Source of the DNA: Coxiellaceae bacterium
GTDB lineage: Bacteria; Pseudomonadota; Gammaproteobacteria; UBA9339
Assembly (NCBI GenBank): GCA_003142435.1
Contig: PLMI01000097.1
Span: 1 to 9,601, forward strand
Length of the DNA stretch: 9,601 nucleotides
Direction: 5' to 3'
Shown here piece after piece: positions 1-6,826 of the stretch (positions within the stretch are counted from its first letter, which is position 1; every line of letters starts with the position of its first letter). Under the pieces are notes generated by a model. The model did not search any database. It saw nothing but the letters and a program-made list of their open reading frames with translations, and was not told the origin of the DNA. Both the position numbers and the translations under genes were made by a program.

Positions 1-30
1 GTTGTTGAATAAATAGTAATTAGTCAGTAT

Positions 31-103
31 TGTCATTCCCGCGAAAGCGGGAATCCAGACTTTTTTGTCTATGGATCCCCGACAGAATCATTCGGGGATG
101 ACA
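31..103. repeat. REP-like palindromic intergenic repeat
   Basis: Two hairpins lie inside a larger palindrome. The first has an 8-bp stem (35-42 with 47-54) closed by a GAAA tetraloop. The second has an 8-bp stem (75-82 with 92-99). The ends TGTCAT (31-36) and ATGACA (98-103) are inverted repeats. The core TCATTCCCGCGAAAGCGGGA is of the type scattered through many proteobacterial genomes as a non-coding repeat. It sits upstream of the rpsU promoter and could also end transcription arriving from the left. The terminal GGATGACA (96-103) recurs at 5565-5572. Confidence 0.8.
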
Positions 104-154
104 ACCATGGTTTTTTGGACTGTTAAAGCATTTACGCAACAACACCTATCCAGA

Positions 155-183
155 TTGCATTGTAGCAAATTTATTAGTAGAAT
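155..183 (+). promoter_or_regulatory. Candidate sigma70 promoter of rpsU operon
   Basis: TTGCAT (155-160) and TAGAAT (178-183) are separated by 17 bp. The -10 matches consensus at 5 of 6 positions and the -35 at 3 of 6. It would start RNA near 190 and give a leader of about 40 nt before rpsU. An imperfect inverted repeat (AGCAAATT 164-171 with AATTGCT 181-187) overlaps the -10 and might be an operator. No other convincing promoter is visible between the repeat and rpsU. Confidence 0.45.
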
Positions 184-230
184 TGCTATTTCATTAATTT
201 TATAACATTTTTGAGGTGATCTCTAATATT

Positions 231-446
231 ATGCCAATAGTAAAAGTACGCGAACATGAATCTTTCGATGTAGCTCTCCGCCGCTTTAAGCGCGCTTGTG
301 AAAAAGCAGGAATTATGGGCGAACTCAGAAAAAGGGAATATTACGAAAAACCAACAGCTGAACGCAAACGCAAAAAAGCCGCCTCAGTAAAACGACACCA
401 AAAACGCCTCACTAAAGACAGGGAATTTTTTGTTCGGGAAGACTAA
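231..446 (+). CDS. rpsU: 30S ribosomal protein S21
   Basis: This is the small-subunit ribosomal protein S21, which binds late to the 30S platform near the anti-Shine-Dalgarno end of 16S rRNA and helps translation initiation. The 71 residues match the family length in gammaproteobacteria. Hallmarks are the MPIVKVRE start, the [16 protein letters not shown] block, [14 protein letters not shown] and a strongly basic C-terminal half. A GTG codon 15 nt upstream (216) also opens the frame, but it overlaps the strong Shine-Dalgarno GAGGTGAT (213-220), and the family starts at MPxxKVRE, so ATG 231 is chosen. It is first in the rpsU-yqeY-dnaG-rpoD block, with only 2 nt to the next gene. Confidence 0.96.
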   Translation: MPIVKVREHESFDVALRRFKRACEKAGIMGELRKREYYEKPTAERKRKKAASVKRHQKRLTKDREFFVRED

Positions 447-448
447 AA

Positions 449-901
449 ATGGCTAATCCTTTAAGAAGCCGCATTGACGAAGACATGAAAAACGCAATGC
501 GCAGTAAAGATAAGGCTAAATTGGCAACAATTAGATTGCTTCTTGCAGCCATTAAACAAAAAGAAGTAGATGAACGAATTGTGCCGGATGAAAATCAAAT
601 AATAGTGATTATTGAAAAAATGATCAAACAACGCAAAGATTCCATCGAGCAATTTCAAGCAGGTAACAGGCCGGATTTAGTCGCAAAAGAAAATGCTGAA
701 ATTGAAGTTTTAAAGCAGTATCTGCCTGAACCATTAAGCGAGTCTGAGATAGCCAGCCTTATTAAAGCAGCAATTGATGCGACCAAACCTGCCTCAATCA
801 AAGAACTTGGCAAAGTTATCGCTCATATAAAGCCGCAAATTCAAGGCAGAGCTGATATGGGCAAAGTCAGCGCAAAAATAAAAGTAATTCTCGAGTCTTA
901 A
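449..901 (+). CDS. yqeY: GatB/YqeY-domain protein
   Basis: A 150-residue stand-alone GatB/YqeY-domain protein, related to the C-terminal tail domain of the GatB subunit of Asp/Glu-tRNA amidotransferase. Family-typical features are the N-terminal helix with RIDEDMKNAMRSKDK, the TIRLLLAAIKQKEVD segment, the LKQYLPEPLSESEI block near residues 90-100, and the GKVIAHIKPQIQGRADMGKVS block near the C-terminus. A role in tRNA-related quality control is often guessed, but no reaction is established for the free-standing form. It starts 2 nt after the rpsU stop, so the two are translationally close. It commonly sits between rpsU and dnaG in gammaproteobacteria. Confidence 0.93.
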   Translation: MANPLRSRIDEDMKNAMRSKDKAKLATIRLLLAAIKQKEVDERIVPDENQIIVIIEKMIKQRKDSIEQFQAGNRPDLVAKENAEIEVLKQYLPEPLSESEIASLIKAAIDATKPASIKELGKVIAHIKPQIQGRADMGKVSAKIKVILES

Positions 902-916
902 AATAAAAGATCGAGA
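889..916 (+). terminator. Weak hairpin at end of yqeY
   Basis: A 10-bp stem with one bulged G forms between 889-899 and 907-916, overlapping the yqeY stop codon. The tract after it (TTCTATATATT) is only partly T-rich. It could be an attenuator between yqeY and dnaG rather than a full terminator. Confidence 0.3.
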
Positions 917-986
917 TTCTATATATTCCTCATACTCCTCGCAAGCAAGATTTCAAGGTTAGCACAAATAGACTCGAGCAGTTTGG

Positions 987-1078
987 AATTTACGCTAGGC
1001 GACGAGGAGAAAGCGACAGGAGTGTATATTTACATACATGACTGTCGCGAACGACGAAGCCAACAACGCGTACAAATT
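987..1078. repeat. Palindromic element upstream of dnaG
   Basis: This is a roughly 90-bp imperfect palindrome. AATTTACGC (987-995) pairs with GCGTACAAATT (1068-1078) around a 2-nt bulge. GGC (998-1000) pairs with GCC (1059-1061). GCGACAG (1013-1019) pairs perfectly with CTGTCGC (1042-1048), and TGTAT (1023-1027) with ATACA (1034-1038). It looks like a mobile or dispersed small palindromic element. Its right half is open in the dnaG frame from ATG 1038, which would add 50 codons to DnaG. Confidence 0.6.
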
Positions 1079-1116
1079 TGTCTGGAACAAATTTGAACAG
1101 CGAGTTTACGAGCTGG

Positions 1117-1131
1117 CCTCGCAAAGCGAGG
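1117..1131. repeat. Short perfect hairpin before dnaG
   Basis: CCTCGC (1117-1122), an AAA loop, then GCGAGG (1126-1131) form a perfect 6-bp stem. It lies between the larger palindrome and the dnaG start and may be the end of the same composite element. There is no T-run, so it is not an intrinsic terminator. Confidence 0.45.
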
Positions 1132-1187
1132 TGCAAAGCAGGACAGCGCAGCATAAAACCAAAATGCGAAGAGTATATGCGAAGTTT

Positions 1188-2924
1188 ATGACAACTATTC
1201 CTAAAGAATTCACCCATGAGCTTCTATCTAGAATCGATATTGCAGAAATAATAGGCCTTCGCATAAAACTTAAAAAAACCGGAAGCAATTACTCCGCTCT
1301 CTGCCCTTTTCATTCTGAAAAAACACCCTCGTTTACCGTGAGCCCTGCAAAACAATTCTTCCACTGTTTCGGTTGCGGTGCCCACGGTAATGCAATAAAT
1401 TTCCTAATGCAATATGAAAACCTTGAATTCGTCGCTGCTGTGGAAACGCTTGCAAACCACATAGGCATTGAGATCCCCAAAAACGAAATACAGAAGAAAG
1501 ACGATTTTATTCACAAAAATTTATACGCTCTTTTAGCGCAAATAAGCGATTTTTATCAAAAAGAATTACGGCAAGCAGAAATCGCAATAAAGTATTTAAA
1601 ACAGCGCGGCTTAACGGGAGTAATATGCAAACATTTTAGTATAGGATATGCGCCAAACAGCTGGGAAAACCTGGAATCAATTGCGAAAAAAGACAATAAC
1701 ATCGAAAAACAATTATTGACTGCCGGGATGCTGATTGAAAAAAAAGAAAGGAAACGACTTTACTCACGTTTTCGCCATCGCATTATGATTCCTATCAAAG
1801 ACAATCATGGCAATGTTATAGCATTTGGCGGACGCAGCCTAGATAACAATTCACTGCCAAAATATTTAAACTCCCCGGAAACGCCAATATTTCACAAAAG
1901 AAACGAATTATTTGGTTTATACGAAGCAAAAAAAGCTAATAAAAACTTAGAGCAAATTATAGTTGTCGAGGGATATCTTGACGTCATATCTCTTGTGCAA
2001 TTTGAAATTACCAATGTCGTTGCAAGCCTTGGAACAGCCATCACAACAAACCAAATACAAAACTTATTACGATATACTTCCAGCATACTTTTTTGCTTTG
2101 ACGGCGATAAAGCCGGTAAAGCTGCGGCGTTTAAAGCCATGCAAATTTGCCTTCCGTTAATGCGCGAAGGTATAAAAACAAGCTTTTTATTTCTTCCTGA
2201 AAAAGAAGACCCTGACAGCTTAATCCGCAAAATTGGCAAAAGCAGATTCTTAAACCGCGCTAAAAATGCCACACCGCTTTCTGATTTTTTCTTTCAAAAA
2301 ATCACCGATGGTAAAAATATACAAAGTGCAGAAGATTCTGCAGAAATTGCAAGAATTGCCCAGGAAAATTTACAAAAAATGCCAAACGGCATTTACAAAC
2401 AACTTTTACTAAAAAAACTTTCAGAACTGCTGAAGATCGAAACCAGCTATTCAAGCAAATTTGATTATTTATTAAAAGCAAATCCCAGGAAAGATCGCCT
2501 GGCCATAACGCAAAAACCTAAGGACCCTCGCTTATTGGCAATTAGCCTTTTATTGAACGCCCCACATTTAGCGCATCTTGTTGATTGTAAAGAGAATTTT
2601 GAGGGAGAACCCGAAGCGTATTGTACCCTGTTACTTGAGTTAATAAATTTGGCAAAATCACAACATAATTTAACAGTTGGTGCTATACTTGAATATTATC
2701 GTGATAGCACCCATTTTGAATTATTAAACAACCTCTTAAGTTGGGAACCTTTGTTGACAGAAGAGGATTTAAAAAATGAATTCTTAGGCGTTATTCAGCT
2801 CATTAAAAAGAGCAATGCGGAAAAGGCCATACAAGATCTTTTACAAAAAGCAACTAATTTTGGCTTAACTGATGAAGATAAAATAAAACTGCAAAAACTA
2901 ATTGCAATAGCAAAACAGCAATAA
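1188..2924 (+). CDS. dnaG: DNA primase
   Basis: DnaG makes RNA primers for chromosome replication and works with the replicative helicase. From ATG 1188 it has 578 residues, close to the 581 of E. coli. The CHC2 zinc-binding domain uses C39, H42, C60 and C63 (CPFH and HCFGCGAHGNAINF). The catalytic TOPRIM domain shows the VVEGYLDV motif with E261 and the DGDKAGKAA motif with D305 and D307. The C-terminal part is the helicase-binding region and is poorly conserved. The start is chosen because the family begins xxIPxxFxxxLLxRxDI. The frame is open 50 codons further upstream to ATG 1038, but that stretch is palindromic-element sequence. No strong Shine-Dalgarno precedes 1188; GAAG at 1181-1184 is very close. 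Confidence 0.95.
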   Translation: MTTIPKEFTHELLSRIDIAEIIGLRIKLKKTGSNYSALCPFHSEKTPSFTVSPAKQFFHCFGCGAHGNAINFLMQYENLEFVAAVETLANHIGIEIPKNEIQKKDDFIHKNLYALLAQISDFYQKELRQAEIAIKYLKQRGLTGVICKHFSIGYAPNSWENLESIAKKDNNIEKQLLTAGMLIEKKERKRLYSRFRHRIMIPIKDNHGNVIAFGGRSLDNNSLPKYLNSPETPIFHKRNELFGLYEAKKANKNLEQIIVVEGYLDVISLVQFEITNVVASLGTAITTNQIQNLLRYTSSILFCFDGDKAGKAAAFKAMQICLPLMREGIKTSFLFLPEKEDPDSLIRKIGKSRFLNRAKNATPLSDFFFQKITDGKNIQSAEDSAEIARIAQENLQKMPNGIYKQLLLKKLSELLKIETSYSSKFDYLLKANPRKDRLAITQKPKDPRLLAISLLLNAPHLAHLVDCKENFEGEPEAYCTLLLELINLAKSQHNLTVGAILEYYRDSTHFELLNNLLSWEPLLTEEDLKNEFLGVIQLIKKSNAEKAIQDLLQKATNFGLTDEDKIKLQKLIAIAKQQ

Positions 2925-2968
2925 AAAAACATCTGCTAAGTCGTTAAAAATTTAGCAGATGTTTTTTT
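2925..2968 (+). terminator. Strong intrinsic terminator after dnaG
   Basis: A perfect stem pairs 2928-2939 with 2952-2963 (core CATCTGCTAA / TTAGCAGATG), with a 12-nt loop and a run of seven T (2962-2968). The A-run before the left arm lengthens the stem and makes it usable on both strands. It starts directly after the dnaG stop and implies that rpoD needs its own promoter or substantial read-through. Confidence 0.9.
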
Positions 2969-2975
2969 GCCTAAA

Positions 2976-3019
2976 TTTCAAGCGCTAACATAAATTTAAT
3001 ATATTTGTATATTTACAAA
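2976..3019 (+). promoter_or_regulatory. Candidate rpoD promoter with inverted repeat
   Basis: TTTCAA (2976-2981) and TATATT (3000-3005) are spaced by 18 bp, between the dnaG terminator and rpoD. The -10 is good and the -35 weak. Directly over and after the -10 lies a perfect inverted repeat, TTTGTA (3004-3009), TATT, TACAAA (3014-3019), which could be an operator or a small leader hairpin. Function is inferred from position only. Confidence 0.35.
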
Positions 3020-3031
3020 AAGAGACTACTC

Positions 3032-5254
3032 ATGCCAATAAAAACGCTAAAACGGAACAAAATTAAACAAGCGGCAAAAGCGACAAAACAGTCTAAAAAA
3101 AGCACAACACACACTGCAAGAACAATTAAGCCGATTGTAAAAAAAGCAAAAGTAGCAGCCAAAATTGCATCCAGTTCTCTGCAACGAAAACAACTAAGAA
3201 CAGTTAAGGTGATTAAAGAAAAAAAGAAAACTAAGCCTTTAAAAGAAAAAATAACGGAAAAAACCTTAATAAAGGAGCGCCCTCAAAAAGAACATCACCA
3301 TAAAGAACAGCACGGATTCAACAACCATTTTGATGATTTACATGATTTATCAACAGAGCTAGAACACTCTCTTGATATTTTAGGCCTGTTGGATAATGTT
3401 GTAGACAGCGGTGAAGGCCAAATAGCCCCTATTTACGGGGATAATCAGGAACAAGAGCCGATACTTTTAACTGAACCCACACTTCCTCTGATTAACAATC
3501 CTTTACAGGAATCTGCAGCTGAACCGGCTGTAACTACTCTATCAACAAATGACCTGGAATCTGCACGGGCAACTACAGACCCAGTACGCATATATATGCG
3601 TGAAATGGGAACTGCAAAATTATTGACTCGCAGCGGAGAAATTTCAATTGCCAAAAGAATTGAAGAAGGGGTACAGCAAGCGTTATCATCCATGGGTAAC
3701 TATCCAAACATAATAAAGGATGTGATCGAAGAAAATGAAGCAGGATCTGTAGCAATATGTGGTTTTTACGATCAAGATGAGTACCAACAAGATCCCGTTG
3801 TGCAAAAAAACGTACAAATCATTAAAGCTCAACTTCTTGAAGAAAAAGCAAAAGAGAATTTAAGTTTAGAGGCTGCTAATGCGCTTTTAAATAAACAAAG
3901 TGAAACCGTTTTGCAATCTTCTGCCTCAGGAAACGGCAAAAAAAACAAAATAGACCTTTCTGCTGCTGCAACTGAAGAGGAACATGTTAATGAAGACGAT
4001 GATACTTTGGAACTAGAAGCTGATCCCTTTGGCGGGTTAGATCCAGCTTTAGTTAAGTATCGCTTCAATGTTCTAAGCCAACTTTACAATAAGTACACTA
4101 AAACTTTAGCTAAATTTGGCAAGTCTAATAAAAAAACTAAAGAATGCCTTGATAAACTGATTATTGAATTTACCCAATTTAAATTGACTCCAAAAGAATT
4201 ACAAAAACAAGGGTTAAAAATTAAAAAAACTACTGACCGCATCAAAGATCAAGAGCATGCAATTCGCGACATATTTGTTAAAAAATGCGAAGTGCCACAA
4301 AAGGTTTTCATAGCTTCGCTCATAAAAAATGAGATTAATACAAAATGGATAAATAAATTCTATGCAGAACACAAAAACTATGCAAAAAAACTGCAAAAAT
4401 ATGAAACGGAAATAAACAGGGCACAAAGGAAGTTACATGAGATAGAAAAAGAAATTGGTTTAAGCATTCATGAAATAAAAGAAATAAATCACGAAATTCA
4501 TTCCGGAGAAACTAAAGCTCGCAAAGCAAAAAAAGAAATGATTGAGGCAAATTTGCGCTTAGTTATTTCCATCGCTAAAAAATATACTAACCGCGGATTG
4601 CAATTTTTAGACCTTATTCAGGAAGGAAATATAGGTCTTATGAAAGCCGTTGACAAATTCGAATATCGACGCGGCTATAAATTTTCTACGTATGCCACCT
4701 GGTGGATAAGGCAGGCAATTACCCGTTCTATTGCTGACCAAGCCCGCACTATCCGCATACCGGTTCACATGATAGAAACCATAAATAAATTGAATAGGAT
4801 TTCACGCCAGATAATTCAGGAAACAGGTCTTGAGCCATCATTGCCTGAATTAAGCAAAAAAATGCAAATTTCAGAAGATAAAATTCGCAAAATACTGAAA
4901 ATAGCAAAAGAACCAATCTCTACTGAAACCCCAATTGGAGAAGATGAAGATTCATTACTCGGGGATTGCATTAAAGATACCTCATCGCTTTCGCCTGCGG
5001 ACTACACGATAATTGCCGGATTAAGAGAAGCAACTAACGCTGTCCTTTCCTCACTGACTCCTCGTGAAGCAAAAGTTTTGCGGATGCGCTTTGGCATTAA
5101 CATGAATACAGATCACACTTTAGAAGAAGTGGGTAAGCAATTCGACGTAACTCGCGAGCGTATTCGACAAATTGAAGCAAAAGCTCTAAAAAAACTGCGT
5201 CATCCAAGCAGAGCTGAAAAACTACAAGGTTTTGTAGAAGAAGAAGTTGAATAA
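3032..5254 (+). CDS. rpoD: RNA polymerase primary sigma factor RpoD (sigma70)
   Basis: Primary sigma factor directing RNA polymerase to housekeeping promoters. It has 740 residues, against 613 in E. coli. Residues ~1-90 are low-complexity and Lys/Ala/Thr-rich and replace a typical region 1.1; an acidic stretch follows. Region 1.2 starts near residue 183 ([11 protein letters not shown]). A large non-conserved region with an acidic tract (~314-330) extends to ~495. Region 2 (~500-577) has [20 protein letters not shown] and the promoter-melting and -10 reading block [14 protein letters not shown]. Region 3 follows. Region 4.2 (~695-725) has the helix-turn-helix [20 protein letters not shown], which is gammaproteobacterial in style. 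ATG 3032 is chosen over TTG 3005 because AAGAGA (3019-3024) gives good spacing and TTG lies within the leader palindrome. Confidence 0.95.
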   Translation: MPIKTLKRNKIKQAAKATKQSKKSTTHTARTIKPIVKKAKVAAKIASSSLQRKQLRTVKVIKEKKKTKPLKEKITEKTLIKERPQKEHHHKEQHGFNNHFDDLHDLSTELEHSLDILGLLDNVVDSGEGQIAPIYGDNQEQEPILLTEPTLPLINNPLQESAAEPAVTTLSTNDLESARATTDPVRIYMREMGTAKLLTRSGEISIAKRIEEGVQQALSSMGNYPNIIKDVIEENEAGSVAICGFYDQDEYQQDPVVQKNVQIIKAQLLEEKAKENLSLEAANALLNKQSETVLQSSASGNGKKNKIDLSAAATEEEHVNEDDDTLELEADPFGGLDPALVKYRFNVLSQLYNKYTKTLAKFGKSNKKTKECLDKLIIEFTQFKLTPKELQKQGLKIKKTTDRIKDQEHAIRDIFVKKCEVPQKVFIASLIKNEINTKWINKFYAEHKNYAKKLQKYETEINRAQRKLHEIEKEIGLSIHEIKEINHEIHSGETKARKAKKEMIEANLRLVISIAKKYTNRGLQFLDLIQEGNIGLMKAVDKFEYRRGYKFSTYATWWIRQAITRSIADQARTIRIPVHMIETINKLNRISRQIIQETGLEPSLPELSKKMQISEDKIRKILKIAKEPISTETPIGEDEDSLLGDCIKDTSSLSPADYTIIAGLREATNAVLSSLTPREAKVLRMRFGINMNTDHTLEEVGKQFDVTRERIRQIEAKALKKLRHPSRAEKLQGFVEEEVE

Positions 5255-5269
5255 TTCACCGATATATAA

Positions 5270-5345
5270 ATCGTCGGGGCGACCGGCGGTCGGCCGTTAA
5301 CACCAAATTGCCCCTCATAGTTTCACGGACGATAGGCGGCCGTCC
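5270..5345. repeat. GC-rich folded element after rpoD
   Basis: Much richer in GC than its surroundings, with nested inverted repeats. ATCGTC (5270-5275) pairs with GACGAT (5328-5333), GGGGC (5276-5280) with GCCCC (5310-5314), and CGACC (5280-5284) with GGTCG (5288-5292). An alternative stem is GGACG (5327-5331) with CGTCC (5341-5345). No T-run follows, so it is not a classical terminator. It begins 16 nt after the rpoD stop and could protect or end the rpoD message. The origin is unknown; it looks like a dispersed repeat. Confidence 0.5.
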
Positions 5346-5396
5346 CCCTGTTCAGCAAACTGTTATGCCAATTTATGACATAAAACCAATATCACC

Positions 5397-5425
5397 TTGA
5401 AATATCCCTCCTACGCTTTTATAAT
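5397..5425 (+). promoter_or_regulatory. Strong sigma70 promoter for the tRNA
   Basis: TTGAAA (5397-5402), a 17-bp spacer, and a perfect TATAAT (5420-5425). This is the best promoter in the window and is typical of stable-RNA genes. The start would be near 5432, just before the first leader copy (5439). The intact tRNA starts about 180 nt downstream, so transcription must cross the truncated tRNA copy and the hairpin insert. Confidence 0.8.
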
Positions 5426-5438
5426 CTTTCAAAGTACT

Positions 5439-5487
5439 AAAGATTGTAGAAACTACCAATTCATCAGTCGGGCTCATAGCTCAGTTG
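5439..5487 (+). repeat. Direct repeat copy 1: leader plus tRNA 5' end
   Basis: These 49 bp match 5581-5629 at 47 positions, with differences only at copy positions 20 and 24. The repeat covers a 31-nt leader and the first 18 nt of the tRNA. The offset between copies is 142 bp. Confidence 0.92.
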
Positions 5488-5499
5488 TGTGAGGCGGGG
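5470..5499 (+). pseudogene. Truncated copy of the CAT-anticodon tRNA
   Basis: The first 18 nt (acceptor strand, D-stem 5' strand, part of the D-loop) are identical to the intact tRNA at 5612. Weaker similarity may continue to about 5499 (GAGGCGGGG versus GAGCAGGGG). After that the sequence becomes unrelated hairpin-rich DNA, with no anticodon loop, T-arm or CCA. It cannot form a tRNA but lies right behind the strong promoter, so it is probably transcribed. Confidence 0.75.
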
Positions 5500-5580
5500 T
5501 TTTCGCAAAACACCGTTTTGCGCCGCCGAACGCCAGGCAGGAGCCTGACCGGAGCGATGCATCAGGATGACATAAACGCA
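5488..5580. repeat. Hairpin-rich insert between the two tRNA copies
   Basis: A 93-bp GC-rich insert with two clear stems. CGCAAAAC (5504-5511), ACC, GTTTTGCG (5515-5522) is enclosed by GGCGG (5493-5497) and CCGCC (5523-5527). CAGGC (5534-5538), AGGA, GCCTG (5543-5547) is the second. Its right part ends with GGATGACA (5565-5572), the octamer that also ends the repeat at 31-103, so it may be a truncated member of the same repeat class. Confidence 0.65.
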
Positions 5581-5688
<108 letters not shown>

Positions 5689-5711
5689 ATAAATCAAGGA
5701 GTTACAGCACG

Positions 5712-5738
5712 ATGCCACTTCCCTACTCTGCCTCATAG
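5712..5738 (+). CDS. Possible 8-codon leader peptide (MPLPYSAS)
   Basis: AAGGAG (5696-5701), one of the best Shine-Dalgarno sequences in the window, has no annotated gene at its normal spacing. Ten nt downstream is ATG 5712, followed by seven codons and TAG. It lies between the tRNA and the SemiSWEET-CDPS operon and could be an upstream leader ORF. A chance occurrence is quite possible, and there is no independent support for translation. Confidence 0.2.
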   Translation: MPLPYSAS

Positions 5739-5776
5739 TGCACAGATAGTAAATAATTTATGTAGAGAAACGATTA

Positions 5777-6061
5777 ATGCTAAAAACTTTAATAGCAATT
5801 TGGTTTAGCGCTGGGCTTTTTGTAAATGCTCTGTTGTTTGTTCCTCAAATTTATAAATTGCTTAAGGTCAAAGATCCAATGGGGGTATCACTATTAACTT
5901 TTGGAGGATTTGTTCTTATTCAACTACCAATTATTTTGCATGGATATATAATTGGTGATTATTTATTGTTTTGGGGATATCTACTGAGCCTTGCCACCTG
6001 CGGTACAGTGGTAGTATTAATTATTTATTATAAAATCAAGAACAGAAAAAAACAAAAATAA
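5777..6061 (+). CDS. SemiSWEET / PQ-loop small membrane transporter
   Basis: A 94-residue, very hydrophobic protein with three predicted membrane helices: ~5-24, ~37-55 and ~62-83. The PQ motif (P23-Q24 in FVPQIYKLLK) and the following loop with DPMGVSLLTF are hallmarks of bacterial SemiSWEETs, which dimerise in the inner membrane and move sugars or other small solutes down a gradient. The C-terminus is Lys-rich and probably cytoplasmic. It is first in a four-gene run, 31 nt before the CDPS-like gene. AGAG just upstream (about 5764) is a modest Shine-Dalgarno. The substrate is unknown; context suggests it might carry the CDPS product or a related signal, which is inference. The downstream kinase has a related N-terminus. 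Confidence 0.85.
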   Translation: MLKTLIAIWFSAGLFVNALLFVPQIYKLLKVKDPMGVSLLTFGGFVLIQLPIILHGYIIGDYLLFWGYLLSLATCGTVVVLIIYYKIKNRKKQK

Positions 6062-6092
6062 GAATAAAATTATTAGAAAAGTAAGTTATAAT

Positions 6093-6815
6093 ATGAATAG
6101 ATTCAAACCAGTTTTTAAATGCCAGGAAAATTATAAAGAAAAATTTAAAGATTCTAAATGTTTGCTTACAATAAGTGTTGGGCAAGAAGCGCATGAAAAA
6201 GAAAAATTTTCTTCTACAATTGATTTAGTTAATAAGTCTTTTAAATCTTGTGTGCTGGGTGTTAATGACATTCTACAACGGCATACCATGGCATTGTATA
6301 GCAATAAATCAGCAGATGATTTTTATGATATTTCTGTACTAGAAGGCAATGCTTGGTTAATTAGAAACGAGGAGTTTTATTCAAAATTTACTATTCCTGT
6401 TGAAATAGTAAGGTGGGATAAATGGTTATTCCATCCAGAACTCGAAAATAAAAAGAAATTTATTTTAAAAGCAATAAACGATGATTTAGAATACAGATCT
6501 TCATTTTCTGTGACGATTGACGAATTTTTGAGGCGTTTTTCCAATCGATCTGAAGTCGGAAAAGATAAAATGAGATACATGCATCAAGTATGTTTGGATT
6601 ATCTAGTTGAGGAATGTGCCGCCATGTGCCTGTGGGTAGATATGGAGTGTCACTTCGACATATACCCTTCAAAAAGAAATCCCGCAATGCAAGCTACGCA
6701 TGAACGTTTTATACTTCCTTATTATCCTGATTTATTACATCCAGTAGCAATCAAATTCAAATCTCGCAGAGATGTTAAACCGCAAATATTTACTTGTATC
6801 ATTAATGATAAATAG
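6093..6815 (+). CDS. Probable tRNA-dependent cyclodipeptide synthase (XYP type)
   Basis: This 240-residue cytoplasmic protein carries the motif set of cyclodipeptide synthases, which join amino acids from two aminoacyl-tRNAs into a cyclic dipeptide. TISVGQ places a Ser at 28 as the likely acyl-enzyme nucleophile; Q31 sits where the NYH subfamily has Asn. NDILQRHT (58-65), GNAW (85-88) and the EIVRWDKWL block (104-112) look like conserved pocket segments. Y170 and E174 fit the YxxxE pair (Tyr178/Glu182 of AlbC), and Y191-P192 fits the Tyr-Pro that defines the XYP subfamily. Length is normal. The assignment is from motif recognition alone. It lies 31 nt after the SemiSWEET gene and 11 nt before the kinase. 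Codon use looks AT-rich. Product amino acids cannot be predicted by eye. Confidence 0.75.
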   Translation: MNRFKPVFKCQENYKEKFKDSKCLLTISVGQEAHEKEKFSSTIDLVNKSFKSCVLGVNDILQRHTMALYSNKSADDFYDISVLEGNAWLIRNEEFYSKFTIPVEIVRWDKWLFHPELENKKKFILKAINDDLEYRSSFSVTIDEFLRRFSNRSEVGKDKMRYMHQVCLDYLVEECAAMCLWVDMECHFDIYPSKRNPAMQATHERFILPYYPDLLHPVAIKFKSRRDVKPQIFTCIINDK

Positions 6816-6826
6816 AGAATCATACT

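Noticed and set aside
31..103. CRISPR repeat or riboswitch
   Set aside because: There are only two unlike hairpins and no regularly spaced repeat-spacer units; it fits a REP-like palindrome.
216..230. Upstream GTG start for rpsU
   Set aside because: It overlaps the strong GAGGTGAT Shine-Dalgarno, and the S21 family begins at the MPIVKVRE encoded from 231.
461..658. Reverse-strand ORF inside yqeY, and similar reverse-strand ORFs inside dnaG, rpoD, CDPS, kinase and receiver genes
   Set aside because: They lie opposite well-supported genes, have no family-like motifs and show compositions typical of shadow frames.
1963..2160. 65-codon forward ORF inside dnaG
   Set aside because: It overlaps the catalytic TOPRIM domain in another frame and shows no motif.
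3005..3031. TTG start for rpoD adding nine residues
   Set aside because: The TTG lies inside the TTTGTA...TACAAA palindrome, while ATG 3032 has AAGAGA at good spacing.
5689..5776. Dedicated promoter for the SemiSWEET-CDPS operon
   Set aside because: I found no -35/-10 pair with acceptable match and spacing; the operon may depend on read-through from the tRNA promoter or on a non-sigma70 promoter.
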